Counted from the stretch's first letter, positions 25,185-34,949 are shown. The stretch: DNA of 64,000 bases from Slackia equolifaciens (GCF_003725995.1 NZ_QIBX01000001.1:124001-188000), one strand, 5' to 3'. Numbers and translations: made by a program. The notes: a model not told the origin generated them from the sequence alone.

Positions 25185-26752
25185 CGAACCAACCCCTCCA
25201 CGTCTTCGCGGTAATCTTCCACTACAGCATAGCCGTCTGCCGCACATTCCACCGCGGTATCTCCCAGATAATCGAACAGCTTCTCGTTCACGGCATCGGC
25301 CATAAGGTCATCCGTAAGGCCGGAAGCGTTCAGCGCCTCACGTGCGCCCGGCGAATCGCCCTCGATCAACGCGATAACCCACCGACGTTCAACCGCATCC
25401 AGCGGGCATGCACTCGATGCCTCGTCGCCCGCGGCAAATCCGCCATGCTCCACGCAGGTCGGCGCCCCCAGGTCGACATGCGCCTGAACGTCGCGCTCCT
25501 CGTCCACCAGCAACGCCTCGCACGTTTCCGATGCCGCGCTCCTGATGCCCGAAAGCTTAGATGCGTCCAGATTGATCTCGAATGGCTTATGGGCCCTCTC
25601 CCAGGCAACCGCAGCACGCGCCTCATCGGCCACAATGCGCGCCATATACTTGGGAAGATCCGGCATTTTGAGCGATGCGCCCATCGCAAGCTCTTCTCGC
25701 ACGCGCGCGTCCACCGCCTTGACAATCGCCCCGAACTTTGGACCGCGATTCATGGCAATGCGCCTGCGCTGACGCCACCTTCCATTCCTGCACGCCAGGG
25801 AACGGCCATCGGGGAGCAAGTACGACGCCTCGGGGTGGCATCCGTCGTTATAGAACACCGCGTTCTGAAACATGACGTAATCATCTTCGCGAAACGTTCC
25901 AAACAGCCCTTCGGAAAACGAGGTCTTGCGATGAGCGGCGCAATAGCGCGCCAACGCCGTACATGTGCCGCAAAGCGCCCGACGAAATTCATTCGGATGC
26001 TCCTTGACCAGGCATGATGATTGGATGCGATAGGTTGAGAGGTTCACGATGGCGGCATACAGGACATCCCAAAGCGTGCCGTCGCCCTCCGAGGTGCCGC
26101 CCTTGAACTCCATCTGCGATGTGTTCAAGCCCACCGCACCTTCAAGAATCGCGATGGCCTCCTCGCGCCCCGAATCCACTAAACCGGCAAGCCGCAAGCG
26201 ATCCGGCGAAACGCCATACCATGCCGCAAAATCCACCATCCAGCGCTTAAGGTGGCGGCGAATGGCGGGGTCGTGCGCGCCGTACTGGCCGTAAAAAGCC
26301 TCCAACAGGCCGAAGCCCTCTTCAGGCGATTCCCAGCCTGCGCCATTCAGCAGCTCATAGATGTACACGAACGCGTACGATGTGGGGCCTTCCGGCGCCT
26401 CTCCGCGCCGCAGCTTTGTGCGCCACGAGAAATACCCTCGCAGCTGATCCTCAGACATAGCCATATAGGTGGGGAAATATCGCACGAATTCGCCGCTGTA
26501 GGGATAATCGTCCTCGAAGCCCGCCATAAGTTTGGCCTGCTGTGCGAAAATCCAAGTCGACGGCTTGAATCGAGCCTCCGGCGAAGTGGCGATCGCCCGC
26601 ATCTGCCGATACTCGCGCGGCAGGAACTGCCGCATCTGTGAAGTCGTGATCAAAATAGGCTCATCGCGATAGACCTTCTCCGAAAGGGCGCATTCGGGCT
26701 TGCTGCGCGCCTCACGCGTAGCCCACTCGATTATTCGCTGCACCCTGCCCAT
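25181..26752 (-). CDS. TerB_N/TerB_C domain protein
   Basis: 523 residues. The N-terminal half carries the TerB_N signature: WIFAQQAKLMAGFEDDY, YFPTYMAMSEDQLRGYFSWRTKLRRG (about 93-117), then YIYELLNG and a FYGQYG segment. The C-terminal ~130 residues (from about INLDASKLSGIRSAA) match TerB_C. The middle has Cys/His-bearing segments without a clear zinc motif. These domains flank TerB in tellurite-resistance-related and membrane-associated stress systems; here the acidic TerB core itself is not evident. It is the first gene of a three-gene operon and ends in an ATGA overlap with the BrxD-type gene, so the products should be made together. Confidence 0.85.
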   Translation of the reverse strand: MGRVQRIIEWATREARSKPECALSEKVYRDEPILITTSQMRQFLPREYRQMRAIATSPEARFKPSTWIFAQQAKLMAGFEDDYPYSGEFVRYFPTYMAMSEDQLRGYFSWRTKLRRGEAPEGPTSYAFVYIYELLNGAGWESPEEGFGLLEAFYGQYGAHDPAIRRHLKRWMVDFAAWYGVSPDRLRLAGLVDSGREEAIAILEGAVGLNTSQMEFKGGTSEGDGTLWDVLYAAIVNLSTYRIQSSCLVKEHPNEFRRALCGTCTALARYCAAHRKTSFSEGLFGTFREDDYVMFQNAVFYNDGCHPEASYLLPDGRSLACRNGRWRQRRRIAMNRGPKFGAIVKAVDARVREELAMGASLKMPDLPKYMARIVADEARAAVAWERAHKPFEINLDASKLSGIRSAASETCEALLVDEERDVQAHVDLGAPTCVEHGGFAAGDEASSACPLDAVERRWVIALIEGDSPGAREALNASGLTDDLMADAVNEKLFDYLGDTAVECAADGYAVVEDYREDVEGLVR

Positions 26753-26834
26753 GACGGGAGCGCCCCTTCCACGTTTTGCTTGCCCAGCTAGCGCATCTCA
26801 CCGCAAGCGTATAGTACGTCCGTTCGCTTTCGCC

Positions 26835-26840
26835 ATTATA
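26835..26840 (-). promoter_or_regulatory. -10 element of the TerB-BrxD-helicase operon
   Basis: On the minus strand TATAAT lies 83 bases upstream of the operon's first ATG. A weak CTGAAC could serve as -35. The spacer holds CGAA..TTCG half-sites. Confidence 0.5.
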
Positions 26841-27117
26841 TACGAACATTCGTCCGCGTTCAGCAGAAAGCCCCCTTTTGCGCAAAACCGCTCTGCTTAT
26901 TTAGCATCCGACGAATGAGTGCGATTCCTCTCGCCACAGATGATGCCAGATGATGCCTCAACTGCACACCATCGCTGCACTGCCTTCTGCCCATGAAGCA
27001 GCGACGCCTCGAATTCCCAGATTAAAGCGAGTGCTTCACTGCGTCAGAAATGCCTCATTGGCACAGATGTCGCACTTTGACAAACCGCTCTTATAAACGC
27101 TCAATTCAGAATTGGGT

Positions 27118-27262
27118 CAAATATTTTCGATTTTCTACTGTTAGCCATGGGCAACCTCGTCAAAAGAGCCTCATTCTGCGCACATACGCCTTCTAAAGAA
27201 CCAAAATTGACGCAGAAGACACAGCGGAAGGGTGCTGAACGGTAGAAAAACGAAAATAATTG
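27118..27262. repeat. Imperfect inverted repeat with inner hairpin
   Basis: The outer arm around 27120-27142 (TATTTTCGATTTTCTACTGTT) pairs with 27238-27260 with about four mismatches. An inner stem pairs TTCTGCG (27174-27180) with CGCAGAA (27211-27217). Both are centred near 27190-27196. Confidence 0.5.
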
Positions 27263-27631
27263 AGCAGTTTTCCAAATTCCCCTGTATTGACATGGGTGAT
27301 CGGGCGATTGTCCGAATCGCCAACGTTTGCGTCAACATCGCCGAAGGACACAGCCGAAACACGGCATTTTATTAGACCGCTGAAACCCCGTTTGCCCTGG
27401 ACCCTGCGCTCATTTCGTCGAGCAAAAGCCGCCGGCGGGCGCAAGTGCCTGGCATTTTCGCATCACCGCAAGCATCGAGAGCGAGCGCGACTCTAGCAGT
27501 CTGATTCGAAACCAATATCCGTGTCGGCAGCGTAGCGAACGACACATCGCCTCCGCGCGTACCAAAATCGACACGCTGGACATCAAAGCATACGCGGCTA
27601 TCGCACTAAACTCACTGAGGACACCAGCGCC

Positions 27632-28300
27632 CTAGCGTTGCGCCGGTCTCATCATGCATCGTTCGTACACGGGGAAGCCATCGTCGTGCAGCTCACGCAC
27701 CACGCGGAACCCGAAGTGCTCGTACATGCTCTGAAGACGGTCGGCATAGCATTCCAGGTAGCAGTCAAGGCCGTTTGCGTCGGCGAAGGCGAGGATCGGG
27801 GCGAGCAGGCGCGACAGGGCATGGGTTCCGCGGGCGTTCTTGTCCACCGCCCACGACGAGAAGTAGATGTAGTCGTCTCCCTCGCGCGGCCAGGCGCGAT
27901 GCCAGTCGAAGTCCGAGATGACATACATCGCCTGCTCGCGTTCGTCCAGAAGGCGGCCCTCCTCTTCGGTAAGCAGGGCCTCCATGCGCTCATAGCGCAT
28001 CGTCTCGAGACGCTCCTGACCGGCCTGCCCCAGCTCGCTCGCCAGATAACCGCCCGTCGCGGCCGTCAGATCCTCAAGGGCGTACACCGCCCCATGCTGG
28101 GCGAGCACGCTCAGCTCGTCCAGGAAGTACGCCTGCATGATTGCCAGCTTGCGTTCACGGCCCGCGCCCAGATCATCAAGCGCCGCCAGCCATGTGCCAA
28201 ACCACATCTCTTCCAAAAAGCTCTCTCCCATCATGTTGGCAAGATGCTCAAGCGTAGCCCCATCGTCGGACGAAACAGTGATAAGACCAGGTAGTTGCAT
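27632..28300 (-). CDS. GNAT-family acetyltransferase
   Basis: 222 residues from ATG 28300 (GGAGGAA). The first ~130 residues are helical; the C-terminal part has the GNAT core: DDYIYFSSWAVDKNARGTHALSRLLAPILAFADANGLDCYLECYADRLQSMYEHFGFRVV, with the acetyl-CoA loop around KNARGTHALS and the closing YEHFGF. The substrate is unknown. It stands alone between non-coding regions. Confidence 0.8.
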   Translation of the reverse strand: MQLPGLITVSSDDGATLEHLANMMGESFLEEMWFGTWLAALDDLGAGRERKLAIMQAYFLDELSVLAQHGAVYALEDLTAATGGYLASELGQAGQERLETMRYERMEALLTEEEGRLLDEREQAMYVISDFDWHRAWPREGDDYIYFSSWAVDKNARGTHALSRLLAPILAFADANGLDCYLECYADRLQSMYEHFGFRVVRELHDDGFPVYERCMMRPAQR

Positions 28301-28464
28301 GATTTCCTCCATTAATTCCTAGACGCGCCCCGAAAGCATCCGACGACTGCCCTGAATGCGATTCGTCTTCGCACTATATCGATAACCGCAGCCAATTCTT
28401 CGAAGGGTTTTCAATACGTTTACTTCATGCGCGTATTTCTCTGCCCTCGCTAAAACAAAAAAAC

Positions 28465-28535
28465 AAAGGAAGGAAAGCCGATTATCCTTCTCTTATTTCA
28501 TGTCAAAGGAAGGATGATCGCATTTCCTTCTCTTA
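28465..28535. repeat. Two-copy 31-bp direct repeat, 40-bp period
   Basis: Both copies begin AAAGGAAGGA and end TTTCCTTCTCTTA or TATCCTTCTCTTA. Each could also fold, pairing GGAAGGA with TCCTTC. Confidence 0.6.
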
Positions 28536-28620
28536 CGGTAGAGCGAAGTGAAGCCAAACTTATCCTTTATGGCCCACAAGCAAGGACGATATTCAAGTCG
28601 CGCATGTTGCTCCGCATAAG

Positions 28621-28655
28621 CAAGGCCCGGGATTCACGCCTGCGAATCCCGGGCC
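28621..28655 (-). terminator. Hairpin terminator after purL
   Basis: CAAGGCCCGGGATTC and GAATCCCGGGCCTTG form a perfect 15-bp stem about 65 bases past the purL stop. The U run is poor on both strands. Confidence 0.65.
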
Positions 28656-28720
28656 TTGAAATTCTCTGCAACGCCGCAACGCGTCACATGTTAGACGCAT
28701 CGGCTAACACGACGAACGCC

Positions 28721-31700
28721 CTACAGCCTGAAGTAATCCACGCCGCCTTCGAACAGAGGCTGGTACGTATCGCCTGGAACGTTTTTGTACAGGCCGTAGC
28801 CCGAACGCTCGGTGTGGCCCATCTTGCCCAGCACGCGGCCGTCAGGGCTGGTGATGCCCTCGATAGCCCACACGCTGCCGTTGGGGTTCACACCCAGGCT
28901 CATAGACGGCATGCCCGCAGCATCCACATACTGCGTGGCAATCTGCCCATTCGCCTTCATCTGCGCAAGCGCCTGATCGTTCGCTACGAAACGACCCTCG
29001 CCGTGGCTGATGGCGATGGTGTGCACATCGCCCACCTCGCAGCGCGAGAGCCACGGAGACAGGCTCGACGCCACGCGCGTATGCACCAACCCGCTCTGAT
29101 GACGGCCAATGTTGTTGAACGTCAGCGTGGGGCAATCCGCGTCCATCGGGCGGATGTCGCCGAAGGGCACCAGCCCCAGCTTGATGAGCGCTTGGAAACC
29201 ATTGCAGATGCCCAACATCAGACCATCGCGGTTTTGCAGCAGGTCGCGCACGGCCTCGGTCACCTCGGGCGCGCGGAAGAACGCCGTGATGAACTTCGCC
29301 GACCCATCGGGCTCGTCGCCGCCGGAGAAGCCGCCGGGCAGCATGACGATCTGGCTCTCGCGGATGGCAGCCGCCAACGCCTCGACGCTCTGGTGCACGG
29401 CGGCGGGCGTGAGGTTGTTGATCACCAGCACCTGCGCCTGCGCGCCCGCACGCTCGAACGCGGCCGCGGTGTCGTATTCACAGTTGGTGCCCGGGAACAC
29501 CGGAATAATCACCTTGGGCTTTGCGATGGTGCCCGTGGTGAGCGTGAGCGGCTCGCGATCGGTCCAGGCGACCGGCTCCACGACGGGCTTGCTCGCAGCA
29601 TCCTCGGCGGTATCCCTATACGGGAACACGCTCTCCAGCGGACGCTCCCACGCCTCCTGCAGCTGGGTCAGGTCAACCTTCTCGCCGCCAACAGTGAGCG
29701 CATACTCTTCAGTGGTTGTGCCCATCGTGGCAATGGCAACGCGCTCGCTGCAAGCGGGAAGCTGGGCGCCCTCGCGAAGCTCCACCACAAAGCTGCCGTA
29801 CCCATTGGCGAACAGCGCATCCATGCCGCATGCGCCCTCAGACAGGTCGCATCCGATGCCGTTGCCCACGCACATCTTGAACAGGGCTTCGGCGGCGCCG
29901 CCAAAGCCAAGCGTAGAAACCGCGAGCGCGTCGCCGCGCGAAATCATTCCCTCCACGACCGAGAACGCCTCCGTCAGCGCCTCGGGCACGGGACGAATGC
30001 CGTCTTCGCCAGGCTGCGGGATCACGAACACTACGCGATTTCCCGCACCCTTGAACTCAGGCGACACGATGCTATCGACATTGCCCGTAGCAACCGCGAA
30101 CGAGATGAGCGTGGGAGGCACATCGAGGCTTTCGAAGCTGCCGCTCATGGAGTCCTTGCCGCCGATAGCGCCTACGCCCAAATCGATCTGCGCCATAAGC
30201 GCGCCCAGCACGGCAGCAACCGGCTTGCCCCAGCGCTCGGGCTCGTCGCGAAGCTTCTCGAAATACTCCTGGAAGCTCAGATACACCGACTCGTGCGCAA
30301 ATCCCGTGGCGACGAGCTTTGCCACGCTCTCGACGACCGAAAGATATGCACCCGTGAACTGGTCTTTCTCCATGATATAAGGATTGAAGCCCCATGCCAT
30401 GCCGCTTACGGTCTTGGTTTCTCCGAACACGGGGAACTTCGCCACCATGGCTTGCGTCGGGGTGAGCTGACGCGCACCGCCAAACGGCATAAGCACGGTT
30501 GCCGCTCCGATGGTCGAGTCAAAGCGCTCCCCCAGGCCCTTCTGCGAGCACACGTTGAGGTTGGTCACCAGGGAGTGCATGCGCTCGGCGAGCGTTTCGC
30601 CCTTTACCACGGGCTCATACGCCTGCGCCGCGACCACGTGCGCCTTCTGATGCTTGGGCGCGCCGTTGGAGGCGAGAAATTCGCGCGACAGGTCGACGAT
30701 GGTGCTGCCGCGCCACGTCATGCGCACGCGAGGCTCCTCGGTGACCTGGGCGACTACGGTAGCCTCCAGGTTTTCCTCGCGCGCGTAGCCCAAAAACTCT
30801 TCTACATCGGCGGCGGCCAGCGCCACTGCCATACGCTCCTGGCTCTCGGCAATAGCAAGCTCGGTGCCGTCAAGGCCGTCGTATTTCTTGGGCACGGCAT
30901 CAAGGTTCACCGCCAGGCCGTCGCACAGCTCGCCGATGGCCACGCTCACGCCGCCTGCGCCAAAGTCGTTGCAGCGCTTGATCAGACGGCACGCGTCGCC
31001 GCGACGGAACAGACGCTGAAGCTTGCGCTCAACGGGCGCGTTGCCCTTCTGCACCTCGGCGCCGCACTCCTCCACGCTCGACACGTTCTGCGCCTTAGAC
31101 GATCCAGTGGCACCGCCGATGCCGTCACGACCAGTGCGACCGCCCAGAAGCACCACCACGTCTCCCGGAGCAGGCTCTTCGCGGCGCACATTGGCAGCAG
31201 GGGCGGCGCCCAGCACGGCTCCCACCTCCATGCGCTTCGCCGCATAGCCAGGATGATAAATCTCGCTCACCTGGCCGGTCGCCAAGCCGATCTGGTTGCC
31301 GTAGCTGGAATAGCCCGCGGCCGCCTCGGTCACGATCTTGCGCTGCGGCAGCTTGCCAGGGATAGTCTCGCTCACGGGCGCCAGAGGGTTGGCCGCACCG
31401 GTCACGCGCATGGCCTGATACACATAGCTGCGGCCGCTCAACGGGTCGCGGATGGCGCCGCCTACGCAGGTGGCAGCACCACCGAAGGGCTCGATCTCGG
31501 TGGGATGGTTGTGCGTTTCGTTCTTGAACAGGAACAACCAGTCTTCGTCCTGGCCGTTCACATCGACCTTGACCTTCACGGTACAGGCGTTGATCTCGTC
31601 GGATTCGTCAAGGTTTTTAAGGATGCCCTTGGACTTCAGGTACTTCGCGCCGATGGTGCCCATGTCCATCAGACACACGGGCTTCTCGTCGCGCCCGAGC

Positions 31701-32464
31701 TCGTGACGCATCTCCATATACTTGTCGAAAGCGGCCTGCACCACAGCGTCGTCGATTGCGACCTCGTCGAGCACGGTCCCGAAGGTGGTATGGCGGCAGT
31801 GGTCGGACCAGTAGGTGTCTACCACCTTCACCTCGGTGATGGTGGGGTTGCGGCTCTCTTCTTGGAAGTATTTTTGGAAGAACGCGATGTCAGCCAGATC
31901 CATAGCCAAACCGCGCTCCTCGATGAAACGGGCAAGACCGGCTTCATCGAGGTCGATGAAGCCCTCGATGACCTCCACGGGGGCAGGCTCAGGCGCATCG
32001 AGCGCCAGGGTATCGCGCGGATCAAGGGATGCCTCGCGAGCCTCAACGGGGTTGATGACGTAGTGCTTGATGGCGTCAACATCGTCCGCGGAGAGATTCC
32101 CGAACAGGGCGTACACCGTTGCGCTGCGCACTGCGGGACGCTCGCCCTGGCTGATCAGCTGCACGCATTCGCTCGCGCTCTCGGCGCGCTGGTCAAACTG
32201 ACCGGGAAGGTATTCCACCGCGAACACAGAAGCGCCCTCCATCGCGGGCAGCTCGCTTGTGGCGACGTCGGACTGAGGCTCGCTGAACACGGTAGGCACG
32301 CAGGCACGGAACAGCTCGTCGTCGATGCCCTCAACGTCATAGCGGTTGAACAGCCTCACGCTGTCAAGGCCGTCGATTTCGAGAATGCCCCGCAACTCTT
32401 GCAGCAAGTGCTGAGCCTCCACGTCAAAGCCCGGCTTTTTCTCAACGTAAATGCGAGAAACCAT
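28721..32464 (-). CDS. purL: Phosphoribosylformylglycinamidine synthase, long single-chain form
   Basis: 1247 residues from ATG 32464 (MVSRIYVEKKPGF); the open frame upstream is not coding. It has an N-terminal PurS-like domain, an AIRS-like domain with SDHCRHTTF and HNHPTEIEPFGGAATCVGGAIRDPLSGR, a second AIRS half, and a C-terminal class I glutaminase with nucleophile Cys in LGICNGFQ and His in SHGEGRF. It converts FGAR to FGAM using glutamine and ATP in purine synthesis. This fused form of about 1250 residues is common in Clostridia, Bacteroidetes and Coriobacteria. It is transcribed alone here, divergent from the SpoU gene. Confidence 0.97.
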   Translation of the reverse strand: MVSRIYVEKKPGFDVEAQHLLQELRGILEIDGLDSVRLFNRYDVEGIDDELFRACVPTVFSEPQSDVATSELPAMEGASVFAVEYLPGQFDQRAESASECVQLISQGERPAVRSATVYALFGNLSADDVDAIKHYVINPVEAREASLDPRDTLALDAPEPAPVEVIEGFIDLDEAGLARFIEERGLAMDLADIAFFQKYFQEESRNPTITEVKVVDTYWSDHCRHTTFGTVLDEVAIDDAVVQAAFDKYMEMRHELGRDEKPVCLMDMGTIGAKYLKSKGILKNLDESDEINACTVKVKVDVNGQDEDWLFLFKNETHNHPTEIEPFGGAATCVGGAIRDPLSGRSYVYQAMRVTGAANPLAPVSETIPGKLPQRKIVTEAAAGYSSYGNQIGLATGQVSEIYHPGYAAKRMEVGAVLGAAPAANVRREEPAPGDVVVLLGGRTGRDGIGGATGSSKAQNVSSVEECGAEVQKGNAPVERKLQRLFRRGDACRLIKRCNDFGAGGVSVAIGELCDGLAVNLDAVPKKYDGLDGTELAIAESQERMAVALAAADVEEFLGYAREENLEATVVAQVTEEPRVRMTWRGSTIVDLSREFLASNGAPKHQKAHVVAAQAYEPVVKGETLAERMHSLVTNLNVCSQKGLGERFDSTIGAATVLMPFGGARQLTPTQAMVAKFPVFGETKTVSGMAWGFNPYIMEKDQFTGAYLSVVESVAKLVATGFAHESVYLSFQEYFEKLRDEPERWGKPVAAVLGALMAQIDLGVGAIGGKDSMSGSFESLDVPPTLISFAVATGNVDSIVSPEFKGAGNRVVFVIPQPGEDGIRPVPEALTEAFSVVEGMISRGDALAVSTLGFGGAAEALFKMCVGNGIGCDLSEGACGMDALFANGYGSFVVELREGAQLPACSERVAIATMGTTTEEYALTVGGEKVDLTQLQEAWERPLESVFPYRDTAEDAASKPVVEPVAWTDREPLTLTTGTIAKPKVIIPVFPGTNCEYDTAAAFERAGAQAQVLVINNLTPAAVHQSVEALAAAIRESQIVMLPGGFSGGDEPDGSAKFITAFFRAPEVTEAVRDLLQNRDGLMLGICNGFQALIKLGLVPFGDIRPMDADCPTLTFNNIGRHQSGLVHTRVASSLSPWLSRCEVGDVHTIAISHGEGRFVANDQALAQMKANGQIATQYVDAAGMPSMSLGVNPNGSVWAIEGITSPDGRVLGKMGHTERSGYGLYKNVPGDTYQPLFEGGVDYFRL

Positions 32465-32861
32465 GGAATCCTGCCCTTCTGGTGCGTCGAAGTCCTGCTG
32501 GCCCGGCCGAAGTGCAGCCGACAGCCCGAACGCATGAGCGCTGCAGTGACGGGGCGCGAACAAAGATGTCGCGCCTCACACTCGCCCAAGCGCGTTTTGC
32601 ATAACCTCTTAATGATACGACACCGCAGACGCGCGCGCGAGAAAACGCTTCCCCATTCCCCGATTTCCCCAAGCTAATCCTTTTTCTTTGACTTCCCGCG
32701 CCTCTTCTTTGACCTCCTGCACCCGAATATGCGGGCTGCTGTACAGCGGAATTCTTGGTAGGATGCCCTTATCGCAAAATAACGGAGCCCCGCATGCCTG
32801 GAATCTCCATTGCGAAATATCCTGCGAGGCCCCCGTTGCACATGCACAGAAAGGTTCTCCC
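32465..32861. other. Divergent promoter region, purL / SpoU methyltransferase
   Basis: 397 bases between divergent genes. No clear riboswitch or palindrome was seen, and I cannot place promoters confidently. Confidence 0.5.
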
Positions 32862-33746
32862 ATGCCCGTCATTCGCCTGAACGATACAACCGATTCGCGC
32901 CTTCGCGTGTATTCCGGCATGACCGATGCTCAGCTGCGTGACGGAGTTGGCGCGCCCGGACCCGATGCCGATATGAACGGCGGGCTGTTTATCGCCGAGA
33001 GCGCCAAAGTAATCGAGCGAGCGATCGATGCGGGCGTGACCTTGCATTCGATTTTCCTGGAGGAGCACTGGCTGGAGGCGACCCTCCCCATTATCGAGCG
33101 CATCGAATCCACGGGGTCAAGCGCTCCGGTGCTTGTTGCAACGCACGAGCAGTTTCGCGAGGTCACAGGCTACCAAACCACGCGCGGGGCATTGGCGGCG
33201 TTCCGCAGACCTGCCCTGCCCAGCGTGGAAGACGCTCTTGCGAACGCCCGCCGCGTCGCGGTGCTCGAGGACATCACCAACTATACCAATGTGGGCGCGG
33301 CGTTTCGATCCGCCGCTGCCTTGGGGATAGATGCGGTGCTGATTACGCCAGCCTGCCACGACCCCCTGTATCGCCGGGCGGCGCGCGTGAGCATGGGCAC
33401 GGTGTTCCAGGTACCGTGGACGCGCATCGGAGACAGCCGCGATTGGGCCGCAGAAGGCGTTCCCCTGCTTCACAGCCTGGGCTTTAAGACGGCGGCGCTC
33501 GCGCTCTCGGACAATTCCATTCCGCTAGACGCACCCGAGCTTGCCGCCTGCGAGAAGCTCGCGATGGTGCTTGGCACCGAAGGCGACGGGTTGTCGCCGC
33601 GCACCATAGCCTCCTGCGACTACACGGTGAAAATCCCCATGGAACACGGCGTGGACAGCCTTAACGTGGCCGCCGCCAGCGCCGTGGCCTTCTGGGAGCT
33701 AAGGGCGCGCAAACCTGTTATGCTGCATATCGAGAACCCGGCTTAG
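32862..33746 (+). CDS. TrmH/SpoU-family RNA 2'-O-methyltransferase
   Basis: 294 residues from ATG 32862 (GAAAGGT). The N-terminal ~130 residues are a substrate-binding domain. The C-terminal SPOUT domain has LEDITNYTNVGAAFRSAAALG (motif 1, N and R), LGTEGDGL (motif 2) and SLNVAAASAVAFWE (motif 3). It should methylate ribose in rRNA or tRNA with SAM; the exact target is unknown. The cysteine-motif gene follows after 36 bases. Confidence 0.92.
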   Translation: MPVIRLNDTTDSRLRVYSGMTDAQLRDGVGAPGPDADMNGGLFIAESAKVIERAIDAGVTLHSIFLEEHWLEATLPIIERIESTGSSAPVLVATHEQFREVTGYQTTRGALAAFRRPALPSVEDALANARRVAVLEDITNYTNVGAAFRSAAALGIDAVLITPACHDPLYRRAARVSMGTVFQVPWTRIGDSRDWAAEGVPLLHSLGFKTAALALSDNSIPLDAPELAACEKLAMVLGTEGDGLSPRTIASCDYTVKIPMEHGVDSLNVAAASAVAFWELRARKPVMLHIENPA

Positions 33747-33782
33747 CACAAGGGCTTTGCCGCCGCCTTAGAAAGGTATGCC

Positions 33783-34232
33783 ATGGTCGAACAACAAGAC
33801 GCCGTTATCCAGCAACTTATCGAGCGCGCATTGGCGCTCCATGCGCGCAACTTCAACTGCGCCCAGTGCGTGGCATGCACGCTGGCCCCCTTGGTGGAGG
33901 CGAGCGAAGATTCGACGTTTCGACTGATGGAGGGTTTTGGCAGCGGAATGGGCTGCAAGACGGAGACGTGCGGAGCGGTAGCCGGCGCGGTTGCCATGTT
34001 AGGCGCAGCAAATAGCTTTGGCCCCGCCAACCCCACCAGCAAGCAGGCCACCTATGCGCTTTCGGCCGAATGTGTGCGGCGTTTTCGCAAGGTTCACGGC
34101 ACCACCGAATGCCGCGCCATCAGGGGCACCGACGCACCCGGCCCGCTCCCCGTGTGCGACGACTGCATCGCCGACTGCGTGCGCATTGGCGCCGAGATAA
34201 TCTTTGAGCGCCAGGCACAAATAGAACAGTAA
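33783..34232 (+). CDS. C_GCAxxG_C_C family redox-cysteine protein
   Basis: 149 residues. Cysteines lie in NFNCAQCVA, GMGCKTETCGAVAGAVAMLG (the GCxxxTCGA signature), ECRA and CDDCIADC. This is the family's fixed pattern; members are often fused or linked to radical SAM or sulfur metabolism. The precise role is not established. It probably shares a transcript with the upstream SpoU gene. Confidence 0.85.
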   Translation: MVEQQDAVIQQLIERALALHARNFNCAQCVACTLAPLVEASEDSTFRLMEGFGSGMGCKTETCGAVAGAVAMLGAANSFGPANPTSKQATYALSAECVRRFRKVHGTTECRAIRGTDAPGPLPVCDDCIADCVRIGAEIIFERQAQIEQ

Positions 34233-34424
34233 TGTAAGCGGCCTTCGCCGCGCATCTCGACGAAGACCACTCACACTTGTTGCAAACTGCATTCCGTACG
34301 CACGGATGCAATCGCATGACGGCAACGAATAGGCGAAGCTGGATTATTCAGCGTGCTGCAGCCTCTCTGGGTCGTAGCGCGTCAAACCTTCTTTCCGCTT
34401 TATTCCACCCAGCGAGACGAGCTC

Positions 34425-34949
34425 TTATTCAGCCCAATAAACCCAGTTTTCCTTGCGCGGCTTGGCGACCGGTGCAGCATCATCGGTCGCATAGCCCAGA
34501 ATACAGTGGCCGATGCCCTCGTAATCGCCCTCTATACCCAACTGCTCGAGAATCTGCTTTCCGCGCTCGCTCTCGAACTCCTCCTTCGCACGATGAATCC
34601 AGCAGCTCGACAAACCCAGGTCATACGCCGCAAGCATCATGTTCCCCATGACCAAGCTTCCGTCATATACGTGCGTAGGCATGGTCTTATCAGCCAATAC
34701 GACAAGAACCACAGGTGCACCGTAAAATGGATCGGTGCCGGGTCGGCCGAAGATTTCAGCGTTCATGGCCGAAAGCTCGTCGCGCAAGGCCTTATCGGTG
34801 ATGGCCACAATTACAGGAGCCTGTTGGCCCATGCCCGTTGGCGCCCATATTCCCGCTTCGATAACCTTCTCGACAAGCTCTTTTGCGGGCATGTCCGGCT
34901 TATAGGCTCGTACGCTACGACGTTGCTTGATCGCTTCAAGAGTTTCCAT
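34425..34949 (-). CDS. Nitroreductase-family flavoprotein
   Basis: 174 residues from ATG 34949 (AAAGGGAC). METLEAIKQRRSVRAYKPD is the standard FMN-binding start with RRSVR. Later elements are APTGMGQQAPVIV, DGSLVMGNMMLAAYDLGLSSCWIHRA and LGYATDD. The protein should be an FMN-dependent NAD(P)H oxidoreductase; its physiological acceptor is unknown. On the minus strand, TATAAT lies at 35067-35072. Confidence 0.92.
   Translation of the reverse strand: METLEAIKQRRSVRAYKPDMPAKELVEKVIEAGIWAPTGMGQQAPVIVAITDKALRDELSAMNAEIFGRPGTDPFYGAPVVLVVLADKTMPTHVYDGSLVMGNMMLAAYDLGLSSCWIHRAKEEFESERGKQILEQLGIEGDYEGIGHCILGYATDDAAPVAKPRKENWVYWAE

Larger units (their letters stand above)
26753..27631. other. Long intergenic region with nested inverted repeats
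   Basis: 879 bases without a supported gene. It includes the TerB operon promoter near 26835, a short palindrome CAATTCAGAATTG (27102-27114), an imperfect long inverted repeat (27118-27262), and a hairpin GGCGATT/AATCGCC (27303-27321). Composition is AT-rich compared with genes. Confidence 0.6.
28301..28720. other. Intergenic region with direct repeat and purL terminator
   Basis: 420 bases. A two-copy 31-base direct repeat lies at 28465-28495 and 28505-28535, and a strong hairpin at 28621-28655. No gene seen. Confidence 0.7.

Noticed and set aside
28514-32677. A 1387-codon plus-strand ORF opposite purL
   Set aside because: It is the antisense shadow of a clearly conserved purL, with His/Arg-rich, low-information sequence.
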